From NCBI GenBank assembly GCA_050014595.1, contig JBEKDA010000006.1, positions 1-64,000 on the forward strand: a DNA stretch of 64,000 bases. Reading direction: 5' to 3'. Each line of letters opens with the position of its first letter. The stretch's first letter is position 1. The DNA is from PALSA-129 sp050014595. GTDB lineage: Bacteria > Acidobacteriota > Terriglobia > Bryobacterales > Bryobacteraceae. Under the pieces are notes generated by a model. It was not told the origin of the DNA. It was given only the letters and a program-made list of their open reading frames with translations, and did not search any database. This document shows positions 25,932 through 33,360 of this stretch, piece after piece. Both the position numbers and the translations under genes were made by a program.

Positions 25932-26153
25932 ATGGCCAAAGGCTCTGTTGCTATTACCGTCGAGCGGTGTAAGGGTTGCGGATTCTGTGTGGAGTTCTGC
26001 CCCACACACGTGCTGGCCCTTTCATCCGCGTTTAATTCCAAGGGATACCACCCGCCCCACGTTGTGGCCGGGGAGAAATGCAGCGGTTGCGATCTGTGCG
26101 GAATGTATTGCCCAGACTTCGCAATTTTTGGAGCAAAAAGACATGCAAGCTGA
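25932..26153 (+). CDS. korD: 2-oxoacid:ferredoxin oxidoreductase delta subunit (2x[4Fe-4S] ferredoxin)
   Basis: A 73-residue ferredoxin-like protein with two cluster motifs, CKGCGFCVEFCP and CSGCDLCGMYCP, each CxxCxxCxxxCP. It passes electrons from the TPP/[4Fe-4S] catalytic subunits to soluble ferredoxin. It is the first gene of a korDABC-type operon and overlaps korA by 11 bases. Order and size match 2-oxoglutarate or general 2-oxoacid:ferredoxin oxidoreductases. Confidence 0.92.
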   Translation: MAKGSVAITVERCKGCGFCVEFCPTHVLALSSAFNSKGYHPPHVVAGEKCSGCDLCGMYCPDFAIFGAKRHAS

Positions 26154-27300
26154 CGCCAAGGGCGTCCTGACCGGCGTTCATTTTTTCGACGGTGACCATG
26201 CCTGTTGTGAGGGAACCCTCGCGGCAGGTGCGCGATTTGCCGCAGGTTACCCCATAACCCCCTCGACCGAGGTGGTGGAACGGTTCGCGCAGCGCATTCC
26301 GACGGTGGGCGGTGTGTTTATTCAGATGGAAGACGAACTGGCGGCGTCGATTGCGATCCAGGGGGCGGTTTGGGGGGGAGCGAAAGCGTTTACGGTGACT
26401 TCCGGCCCGGGATTCTCGCTGATGATGGAGCATATCGGCTACGCGGCCATGACGGAGACGCCGTGCGTGTTCGTGAACGTGCAGCGCGGTGGACCGTCGA
26501 CGGGGCTGCCGACGCTTCCGGCGCAGGCCGACATGATGCAGGCCAAGTGGGGGTCGCACGGGGACTACGGGATTGTAGCGCTGTGTCCGAACTCTCCGCA
26601 GGAATGCTTCGACCTGACGATCACGGGCTTCAATATCTCGGAAGAATTCCGCGTGCCGGTGCTGATGATGCTGGATGAATGCGTGGGACACATGACGGAG
26701 AAGGTGGTGATTCCGGAAGCCGGCCAGTTGGAGATTACGCCACGGCGCTACACCAAGCTGCCGCCCGAAGAGTACCGGCCGTACGAGCCGCGCGAGGACA
26801 TGGTTCCGGACATGGTGCGGGCGGGCGAGGGGTACCGTTTCCACATGACGGGCCTGACGCACGACGAGCGGGGCTATCCGAGCATGAACGTGGAGACCCA
26901 GGACCGCTTGGTGAGGCGGCTGGTCGACAAGGTGAAACCGTTTTCGGGCGGCCGCGCGCTTTTTGAGACGGAAGACCTGGAAGACGCCCAGGTGGTGGTG
27001 GTTTCCTACGGGATCACCTCGCGGGTGGCGCAGCGCGCCATACAACTGGCGCGCGCTCAGGGGATCAAGGCCGGCAAGTTCCGCCTCATTTCGGCGTGGC
27101 CGTTCCCGGACCAGGCTCTGGACGCGTTGGCCGGGAGGGTGAAGGCGTTCGTAGTGCCAGAGCTGAACCTGGGCCAGATGGTGCATGAAGTGGCGCGGGT
27201 GGCGGCGGGCCGGGCCAAAGTGATTCCCGTGTCGCATGCCGGTGGAACGGTGCACAATCCCGAAGTAATTCTGAATGCCATTGTGGAGGCAGCCCGATGA
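26143..27300 (+). CDS. korA: 2-oxoacid:ferredoxin oxidoreductase alpha subunit
   Basis: The start is ATG 26143, inside the end of korD. The 385-residue product shows the alpha-subunit signatures: AAGARFAAGYPITPSTEVVE, the acyl-acceptor loop with ALAVSGPG-like FTVTSGPGFSLMMEH, and VNVQRGGPSTGLPT. These are domains I and II of the POR/KOR superfamily. With KorB it binds TPP and CoA and oxidatively decarboxylates a 2-oxoacid to acyl-CoA. 2-Oxoglutarate is the likeliest substrate, since the alpha subunit stands alone rather than fused to the gamma domain and a delta ferredoxin is present. Substrate choice is still an inference. Confidence 0.92.
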   Translation: MQADAKGVLTGVHFFDGDHACCEGTLAAGARFAAGYPITPSTEVVERFAQRIPTVGGVFIQMEDELAASIAIQGAVWGGAKAFTVTSGPGFSLMMEHIGYAAMTETPCVFVNVQRGGPSTGLPTLPAQADMMQAKWGSHGDYGIVALCPNSPQECFDLTITGFNISEEFRVPVLMMLDECVGHMTEKVVIPEAGQLEITPRRYTKLPPEEYRPYEPREDMVPDMVRAGEGYRFHMTGLTHDERGYPSMNVETQDRLVRRLVDKVKPFSGGRALFETEDLEDAQVVVVSYGITSRVAQRAIQLARAQGIKAGKFRLISAWPFPDQALDALAGRVKAFVVPELNLGQMVHEVARVAAGRAKVIPVSHAGGTVHNPEVILNAIVEAAR

Positions 27301-28196
27301 GCGAACCGACTCTTGAAATTCCGTACGAGATGCCGGCGGATGCGCAAAACCCGGTCGAGCCGTTTCTGCGGATGGACCGGATGCCGCACATCTGGTGCCC
27401 GGGATGCGGCATCGGCACGACCGTGAATTGCTTCACCCGGGCGCTGCTCGATTCCAAGGCGGATCTGGACAAAGTGGCGGTGGTTTCGGGTATCGGGTGC
27501 ACGGGCCGCGTGGCGGGCTACGCGCGACTGGATTCTTTCCACACGACGCACGGGCGCGCCATCCCGTTCGCCACGGGGCTGAAGCTGGCCAACCCGGAGT
27601 TGCAGGTGGTGGTGTACTCGGGCGATGGGGATCTGTTCGCGATTGGCGGCAACCACTTCATCCACGCGGCGCGGCGCAATATGGATTTGAAGGTGATTTG
27701 CGTCAACAATCTGACATACGCCATGACGGGGGGCCAGACGGCGCCCACCACGCCGAGCCACGTGATCAGCGCGACGTCTCCTTACGGAGTTTTCGAACCC
27801 TCCTTCAACCTGGTGCAGTTGGCCGAGGCGGCGGGCGCGGCCTACGTGGCGCGGTGGACCACGTACCACGTGAAGCAACTGGCGCGCTCGATGGAAGAGG
27901 TGATGAAGAAGAAGGGCTTCTGCTTCATCGAGGTGATTTCGCCCTGCCCGACGCTCTACCAGCGGAAGAACAAGATGGGCGACGGCCTGGATACCATGAA
28001 GTTTTATAAACAGATGAGCAAGACACGGCATGGGGCGCCCACTAGCGAGTGCGCGCTGACGAAGGCGGGCGAGATTGTGGTTGGCAAATTCGTGGACCGC
28101 GACCGCCCGGATTATTTCGAACTGTTGAACTCCCAGATGCGCGAATCGCTGGGAGATCGTTATGCCGAACCGGAGGTCATGTGCAGCGAATGTTGA
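27297..28196 (+). CDS. korB: 2-oxoacid:ferredoxin oxidoreductase beta (TPP-binding) subunit
   Basis: A 299-residue protein with IWCPGCGIG (cluster ligands), SGIGCTGRVAGY, HGRAIPFATGLKLANP and the TPP/Mg site GDGDLFAIGGNHFIHAARRN...VNN. A downstream Cys in ISPCPTLY supplies a further [4Fe-4S] ligand. ATGA overlap with korA (27297) indicates tight coupling. It carries the catalytic TPP of the enzyme. Confidence 0.94.
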   Translation: MSEPTLEIPYEMPADAQNPVEPFLRMDRMPHIWCPGCGIGTTVNCFTRALLDSKADLDKVAVVSGIGCTGRVAGYARLDSFHTTHGRAIPFATGLKLANPELQVVVYSGDGDLFAIGGNHFIHAARRNMDLKVICVNNLTYAMTGGQTAPTTPSHVISATSPYGVFEPSFNLVQLAEAAGAAYVARWTTYHVKQLARSMEEVMKKKGFCFIEVISPCPTLYQRKNKMGDGLDTMKFYKQMSKTRHGAPTSECALTKAGEIVVGKFVDRDRPDYFELLNSQMRESLGDRYAEPEVMCSEC

Positions 28197-28774
28197 GTGA
28201 AATTCGAATTGCGGGATTCGGCGGCCAGGGCGTGATTCTGGCGGCCACGGTGATCGGCAAAGCCCAAGCCATTTTCCATGGCGGCTACGCCTGCATGACG
28301 CAGAGCTTCGGCCCCGAAGCGCGCGGTGGATCGTCGAGCGCGCAGGTGATTCTCTCGAGCGAGCCGATCCTTTATCCCTACGTGGAGCGGCCGGACGTTC
28401 TGGTGGTGATGTCGCAGGAAGCTTACAGGAAGTTCGGGCCGCAATTGAAGCCGCACGGGATACTGATTACCGAGCAGGATCTGGTGCAGGTGGGTGAGGC
28501 TCCGAGCGGCGTGCGGATGTATGGCGTGCCGGCGACGCGGCTGGCCGAAGAGCTGGGCCGCAAGATGGTGCTGAACATCGTGATGGTGGGATTCTTCGGC
28601 GCGGTGACCGGCCTGCTGGAAGCGGACGCGTTGCGGAAGGCGGTGGCGGATTCGGTGCCGCCGGCGTTCCAAAAACTGAACCTGCAGGCGTTCGACAAAG
28701 GGTACGAGTACGGGTCGCAGTTGATGGTGAAGCTCGCGGACGTGGAAGAAGCGGTGTCGCTGGAATCGGCGTAA
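28190..28774 (+). CDS. korC: 2-oxoacid:ferredoxin oxidoreductase gamma subunit
   Basis: ATG 28190 lies inside the end of korB. The 194-residue product begins MLSEIRIAGFGGQGVILAAT and contains TQSFGPEARGGSSSAQVILS, the two signatures of the gamma domain (POR/KOR domain III). It completes a four-subunit enzyme. The frame is open upstream to 28049, but that part reads as a shadow of korB. It is the last gene of the operon; a short membrane-peptide gene follows on the opposite strand. Confidence 0.93.
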   Translation: MLSEIRIAGFGGQGVILAATVIGKAQAIFHGGYACMTQSFGPEARGGSSSAQVILSSEPILYPYVERPDVLVVMSQEAYRKFGPQLKPHGILITEQDLVQVGEAPSGVRMYGVPATRLAEELGRKMVLNIVMVGFFGAVTGLLEADALRKAVADSVPPAFQKLNLQAFDKGYEYGSQLMVKLADVEEAVSLESA

Positions 28775-28795
28775 GACGGGCGTGCGGCTAAACGG

Positions 28796-28930
28796 TTAAC
28801 GCTGAGAACTGAGAATCGAAGCCGCTCCGCCCAGCAAGAGCCCGATCACTCCCCCCAGGCGGTATAGGTCGATCGCTTTCGCCGTGTGTAGCGTTACTGT
28901 CAGCATTACTGCATCAACCAGAGGTCTCAT
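28796..28930 (-). CDS. 44-residue single-pass membrane peptide (unknown)
   Basis: The frame runs from ATG 28930 to TAA 28798-28796. The product MRPLVDAVMLTVTLHTAKAI continues into a glycine-rich hydrophobic helix (GGVIGLLLGGAASIL). A good AGGAGA ribosome binding site stands about six bases before the ATG, which argues for real translation. It lies tail to tail with korC and is followed upstream by the STAS gene on the same strand. No family is recognised. Confidence 0.45.
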   Translation of the reverse strand: MRPLVDAVMLTVTLHTAKAIDLYRLGGVIGLLLGGAASILSSQR

Positions 28931-28960
28931 CGGGTCTCTCCTGACTTGAATGCTTCCATT

Positions 28961-29383
28961 TCAGGGGCGCGGCCGCACCGGCGCAGGGAAGAAGAGCGCC
29001 AGCAAAGCCGCTACCCACCGTTGCGCTACGCAAAACGGAGGCCATGCGTAGCGCTTGGGGTTCGTCCCGAGGAGTGTCACGGGGCGATCCATCATGGACT
29101 CGATTCGCGCCTTCGCCGCGGAAGAAGTGGCGACAGTCCGGGCGCCTTCAACCTGCCATGTTTCCAGCAATTCGCGCCCTGCGTGATCCATACCAGTCAC
29201 AGCACTGAGGTCAACGACCAGGCATCTTCCGCCGATGATGGACGAAGCAGTGCGCCATGCCTGGTGCAAATCCCTAACACCGGATCCCGACAAGTCACCG
29301 GACAACTGGAAGCGGAGCGCGGTAGAGCCGTCGTGAATGTGATAGGCGAGGTCGCTTTTCTTAGTATGGAGTGCTTTGCTCAT
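28961..29383 (-). CDS. STAS-domain protein (anti-sigma-factor antagonist-like)
   Basis: About 140 residues from ATG 29383 (MSKALHTKKSDLAYHI). The body has the STAS beta-alpha pattern: LRFQLSGDLSGSGVRDLHQAW, CLVVDLSAVTGMDHAGRELLETW, ARTVATSSAAKARIESM. The position where antagonists are phosphorylated (DSSG) reads DHAGRE here, so regulation by a Ser kinase is unlikely. A Pro/Arg-rich hydrophobic tail ends the protein. It lies just downstream of a decayed SpoIIE-type phosphatase on the same strand, suggesting both belonged to one partner-switching module. Confidence 0.65.
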   Translation of the reverse strand: MSKALHTKKSDLAYHIHDGSTALRFQLSGDLSGSGVRDLHQAWRTASSIIGGRCLVVDLSAVTGMDHAGRELLETWQVEGARTVATSSAAKARIESMMDRPVTLLGTNPKRYAWPPFCVAQRWVAALLALFFPAPVRPRP

Positions 29384-29457
29384 ACGGAAGGACACCGTGC
29401 GCCAGATCTTGTAGTACCTTTTGCGGAACATGAGGAATCGCTACTTGCCCTCCGCAG

Positions 29458-30168
29458 TCATAAACGCGTTGCGCCGCCTTCGCGTTGCATAAAGCCGCGC
29501 GGAAGTATGTCGCATGGCTCGAAAGAGTCAAAGGAGCTTGCAATAGTGGCGCGGAAGGCATACCCGCCGATGCCGGTGCGAAAGAAAATGGAACTATCTG
29601 CCAACCTCCGCCAACCATAAAATGCCGCGCTCGCACTCTCCTGCTCAGCCGGTATGGGCGCCTGGTGACAAAAGGTTCCGCTCAACAGTTCTCCACGGAG
29701 CAATAGCCCGAAAGAGTCTCCCGTTCGGCGCGGGGGGTGCGTCAAATAGACCCAGGAGACCGAAGAGAGCCAAAATGAGCCTATTGCAGATGCGGTTCCT
29801 ATTGCCACCCGGTTCAATTCGTCCACCGCACGCAGAATCACCCCGGAATCGCCGCCGGTGACGCAGCGTAGAAACGCCTGTATGCCCGACATCAGAATTG
29901 CCGCGGTAATATCATGTGCTGAAACATCGCCCACTGAGACGGCCAGTTGATTCCCCGGCAGACTGCGAAGATCGAAGAAGTCTGCACCCACTTCGCCTGC
30001 CGGCTGGCAGTCCCCGAAATAGTCGAGGCCGGCGACGTGCGGCAGCCGCCCCGGCAAGAACCTCTTTTGAATCTCCCGCGCGGCCAACAGGTCGTGGTCA
30101 TGGCGGCGAAGGTGGAAAAGGGATGGTTCTTCAGGCAGCGGAAAAGGCGATGTAGAACCGAGAGACAT
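29458..30168 (-). pseudogene. decayed SpoIIE/RsbU-type PP2C phosphatase
   Basis: The first 120 residues are a clear SpoIIE-type PP2C domain: LAAREIQKRFLPGRLPHVAGLDY, then CQPAGEVGADFFDL (the family has GGDF/YD) and NQLAVSVGDVSAHDITAAILMSGIQAFLR (GDVSGHG in the family). After about residue 130 the expected NAGHNPP strand, the TDG motif and the final DD of the active site are missing. The frame instead gives unrelated, Arg/Ser-rich sequence. Frameshifts and loss of the C-terminal half are the simplest reading. Its products would have dephosphorylated STAS antagonists such as the neighbour's ancestor. Confidence 0.6.
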
Positions 30169-30291
30169 AGAATTGAGTGCCTTTCATACTGGGGTTGACG
30201 CAGTTCCCGTGCCAAATGAGGAACTCTTTTGGGCTATTTATCGGAACCATTGGAAACACGGCAAGTTGAAGGGGCTTCTATTCTCGTTACC

Positions 30292-31194
30292 TCATAACGG
30301 GCTATCCCACTGGTGCACACTAAGGGTGCGCGTCACCGCCCGGACGCCGGCTTTGTGGAATGTGTTGGTGAGCAAGGCGGATATCTGCCGCAGATGGCTC
30401 TGCGCCACGGCGGCTACCGAGGGGCCGGAACCGCTCAGGCATACGCCGATGAGGCCGGGGTGGCGGAGTTCGAGCAGCCGGTCGAGCGCGGGGACGATGG
30501 CGCATCGGCTGGGCTGGTGGAGCTGGTCGCGCAAGGCTTCCCATAAGACCGCGTAGTTCCGGGTGCGCAATCCCTCGAGCAGCAGCGCTACGCGTTGGAT
30601 GTTGCTCACGGCGGCGGAAAGGGGCACGGTCTGGGGCAAGATGGCGCGGGAACGGCGAGTCTCTAGTTGCATCTCGGGCGTTGCGACAATGATTCGCAGG
30701 GAGCGCGGCCAGGGAGCCGGGAGGGCGATCACCGAGCCGTCTTCGCGCTGGCAGCAGACCACCAGCCCGCCCAGAAGCGCAGCCGCCACGTTTTCCGGAT
30801 GGCCTTCGATGGCGCATCCGGCCGCCAGAAGTTTTTCGATGGGCTGCGGGCCGAACAGCTTCTCAAACAGGCGGAAGCCGGCGGCCACGGCGGCGGCACT
30901 GCTGCCCAACCCGGAGCACATGGGGATTTCGGTTTCGACTTCGACATCGACCGAAGGGAAACGGCGGCGCGCGGCGAGATGACGGAAGGCGCGCTCGATC
31001 AGGTTCTCGCCCTGCAATTCGATATTGCGAAAGTGGAAGTGCAGGCGGCTCGAGCCGGGTTGGTGGCTTTTGCGGACGCGCAGGTAGAGAAACAGGCGGA
31101 CGGCCAGGGCCAGAGTGTCGAGGCCGGGGCCGAGGTTGGCAATGGAAGCGGGCACGGAGATGGTGGCTCCGCGCGCAGGGAGGTCAGGCGGCAT
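30292..31194 (-). CDS. thrB: homoserine kinase
   Basis: A 300-residue GHMP kinase. It has the N-terminal substrate loop VPASIANLGPGLDTLALA, the ATP loop PMCSGLGSSAAAVAAGF, and the third motif GVCLSGSGPSVAA near the C-terminus. It phosphorylates homoserine in threonine synthesis. thrC lies upstream on the same strand, separated by 143 bases that hold three hairpins. Length and motif order are typical. Confidence 0.93.
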   Translation of the reverse strand: MPPDLPARGATISVPASIANLGPGLDTLALAVRLFLYLRVRKSHQPGSSRLHFHFRNIELQGENLIERAFRHLAARRRFPSVDVEVETEIPMCSGLGSSAAAVAAGFRLFEKLFGPQPIEKLLAAGCAIEGHPENVAAALLGGLVVCCQREDGSVIALPAPWPRSLRIIVATPEMQLETRRSRAILPQTVPLSAAVSNIQRVALLLEGLRTRNYAVLWEALRDQLHQPSRCAIVPALDRLLELRHPGLIGVCLSGSGPSVAAVAQSHLRQISALLTNTFHKAGVRAVTRTLSVHQWDSPL

Positions 31195-31251
31195 GGGTCA
31201 CCGGATTTCTGCCGCGGGGCGAATGACAGGCCAGGAGGCCCGTCCTACAGG

Positions 31252-31323
31252 GCGTCGACACGAGTGTCGACGCGGCACGCACGAGTGCGTGCGCCACACG
31301 GTTGGCAGGCGGAAGCGCCTGCC
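31252..31323. repeat. array of three perfect hairpins between thrC and thrB
   Basis: Hairpin 1 has 10-bp arms GCGTCGACAC/GTGTCGACGC (31252-31273, loop GA). Hairpin 2 has 8-bp arms GCACGCAC/GTGCGTGC (31275-31292, loop GA). Hairpin 3 has 8-bp arms GGCAGGCG/CGCCTGCC (31304-31323, loop GAAG). The arms differ in sequence but share design. The third recurs at 53268-53287. Confidence 0.85.
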
Positions 31324-31337
31324 CTACCAAAAGCGGG

Positions 31338-32546
31338 TTAGGCATCGGCCCGCCTGGCCGCGTTGAGAATGGAATCGGTATCTTTGAGGGCGTGTCCGGT
31401 GAGGAAGGCGACGACGCGCGCTTCCGGGTCCATGCGGCCATCGGCGATCAAGCGCCGGATGCCGGCGAGGGTGGTGGCGGAGGCCGGTTCGCTGCCGATG
31501 CCGTCGCGGCCGAGCTCCTGCTTGGCGGTCATGATCTCGGCGTCGTCGACGTCCATGACCGTGCCGCCGGTAAAGCGCAGCGCACGGATGGCTTTCTTCC
31601 AACTTCTCGGATTTCCGATGCGGATGGCTGTCGCCATGGTCTGGGGGTCGGTGACAATTTGCAGTTGATTGCCGCCGGACTCGACGGTGCGCACCAGAGC
31701 ATTCGATCCGCGGGCCTGCACAATGACCAGGTGCGGAATGGGGGTCATGAGACCGGCGGCGGCGAGTTCTTCGATGGCTTTGCCGAAAGCGGCGCTGTTG
31801 CCGAGGTTGCCGCCGGGGAGCACGATGTAATCGGGCGCGCGCCAATCGAGCTGGTCCATGAGCTCGAAGATGGCGGTCTTCTGGCCCTCGATGCGGAACG
31901 GGTTGATGGAGTTCAGGAAGTAGATGCCGGTATCGGCATCGGCCATCAACTGGCGGAGGGCGTCGTCGAAATTGCCGTCGACGTACTGGGTTTCGGCGCC
32001 GAAATCGAGGGCTTGGGCCAACTTCTGCATGGAGGCTCCGCCCTTGGGCAGGTAGACGCGTGCGCGCAGATTGGCGCGGGCGGCATAGGCGGCCATGGAG
32101 GCGGCGGTATTGCCGGTGGAGGCGCAGGCCACGATCTCCGCGCCCTGGCGGCGGGCTTCGGTGACAGCGACGGTCATGCCGAGGTCCTTGAAAGAGCCGG
32201 TGGGGTTCCAACCGAGATGCTTGAACCAGAGATGACGAGCGCCGGCGTAATCGGCGGTCTTCTGGCCGGGGAGGAGCGGGACATTGCCTTCGGCGAGGGT
32301 GACGACGGCATCGGCCGGGCAGTCGGGGAGGTACTCGCGAAAACGCCACACGCCGCTCCAATCGAGAGGCGTGTTGGAAGCGCGCCGCTCCCGCCAGATT
32401 CTCTTCAACTGCTCGGGCGGAAGCGGGCCGGGATTGGGAACGGCCTGCAACAGATTGCCGCAGACGGGGCAACTATAGCCACGATAATCGCGCGGGACTT
32501 CCGTGCCGCAGCCCGCTTCGCTACAACGCAAGACCGAAGGAATCAT
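31338..32546 (-). CDS. thrC: threonine synthase
   Basis: The start is ATG 32546 (MIPSVLRCSEAGCG). The 402-residue PLP enzyme begins with a zinc-ribbon-like segment (CSEAGCG...CPVCGN). It has the cofactor Lys in NPTGSFKDLG, the Asn/Thr loop CASTGNTAASMAAYAARA, and PGGNLGNSAAFGKA for phosphate binding. It converts O-phosphohomoserine to threonine, the step after ThrB. It lies upstream of thrB and is probably co-transcribed through the hairpin array. Confidence 0.94.
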   Translation of the reverse strand: MIPSVLRCSEAGCGTEVPRDYRGYSCPVCGNLLQAVPNPGPLPPEQLKRIWRERRASNTPLDWSGVWRFREYLPDCPADAVVTLAEGNVPLLPGQKTADYAGARHLWFKHLGWNPTGSFKDLGMTVAVTEARRQGAEIVACASTGNTAASMAAYAARANLRARVYLPKGGASMQKLAQALDFGAETQYVDGNFDDALRQLMADADTGIYFLNSINPFRIEGQKTAIFELMDQLDWRAPDYIVLPGGNLGNSAAFGKAIEELAAAGLMTPIPHLVIVQARGSNALVRTVESGGNQLQIVTDPQTMATAIRIGNPRSWKKAIRALRFTGGTVMDVDDAEIMTAKQELGRDGIGSEPASATTLAGIRRLIADGRMDPEARVVAFLTGHALKDTDSILNAARRADA

Positions 32547-32601
32547 TAGAAGCTCACAGTAGACAACCGGCGCGGCGCTTGTCAACGCGGCGCGGGGACG
32601 C

Positions 32602-33147
32602 TCATTTTTTTGCGGGAGCCGGGCTGCCTTGCTCCACCAGATTCTTCAGGCGGTTGACCTGCTCGGTGAGGACGCCGTCCACGGGTGCGGCAAGCGTGTT
32701 CATCCCCGCGGGGAGATAGCCGGTGGCCGCGAAGGTGAGCTCGAGTTGGGCGCCATCGGGTGTGGCTGCAAGGGCCAGCGTCATGCTGCCGCTGGCGGCC
32801 ATGCGCTGCAAGGGGCCGAGGCCGCCGCGCAGGACGAGCGTCTTGTCGGGCTCGACGTACACGACGTCCATGTGGCGGACGCCCCCGCCGTTGCGGAATT
32901 CCTCGCAGAAACAGCCGGTAGGAATGGCCTCAAGTCTCAGGTTGTGGGAATCGCCGGAGAAGGTGTGAGCGGAATCCCACCAGTCGGCGACACGGAGGAG
33001 ATGCGTGTAGACATCATGGGGCGTGGCATGAATGGTCACGGCGATCTTGATGGTGAAGCCGCCGGGGGCGGAATCGAGCACGTCGGCGCGGGCCGGCCAA
33101 GCGGCGGCGGAAAGAGCCACAACCCACAGAAGCTGTTGGATTTTCAT
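32602..33147 (-). CDS. secreted SRPBCC (START-like) domain protein
   Basis: The start is ATG 33147, which opens a signal peptide (MKIQQLLWVVALSAAAWPARA). The 181-residue product then shows the SRPBCC/polyketide-cyclase-like pattern: FTIKIAVTIHATPHDVYTHLL, VADWWDSAHTFSGDSHNL, a central variable sheet and a long C-terminal helix. Such helix-grip folds bind hydrophobic ligands; the ligand is unknown. It stands alone 55 bases upstream of thrC on the same strand and diverges from the hybrid kinase. Confidence 0.7.
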   Translation of the reverse strand: MKIQQLLWVVALSAAAWPARADVLDSAPGGFTIKIAVTIHATPHDVYTHLLRVADWWDSAHTFSGDSHNLRLEAIPTGCFCEEFRNGGGVRHMDVVYVEPDKTLVLRGGLGPLQRMAASGSMTLALAATPDGAQLELTFAATGYLPAGMNTLAAPVDGVLTEQVNRLKNLVEQGSPAPAKK

Positions 33148-33360
33148 CGGAATGATTGGGTCCCCTTTCCGGCAGTGTAGCAGACCGGCGGTTGCGCGTG
33201 ATGGCGCGCGCAAACGATGGGCGGCGAAATGCCTTGTTTTTCAATGTCATTTGATATAGAACCCCCGATTCCGTAAACTTGAAGCACCAAGGCTGCTCAG
33301 CCGGGATATCGGGCGGCAGCCGGACCCGTCTGTGTTTCCAGCCGGATAAGGAGGGCGTCC

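Noticed and set aside
31252..31323. Hairpin array as a CRISPR
   Set aside because: The repeats are different palindromes without equal spacers and no cas gene is present.
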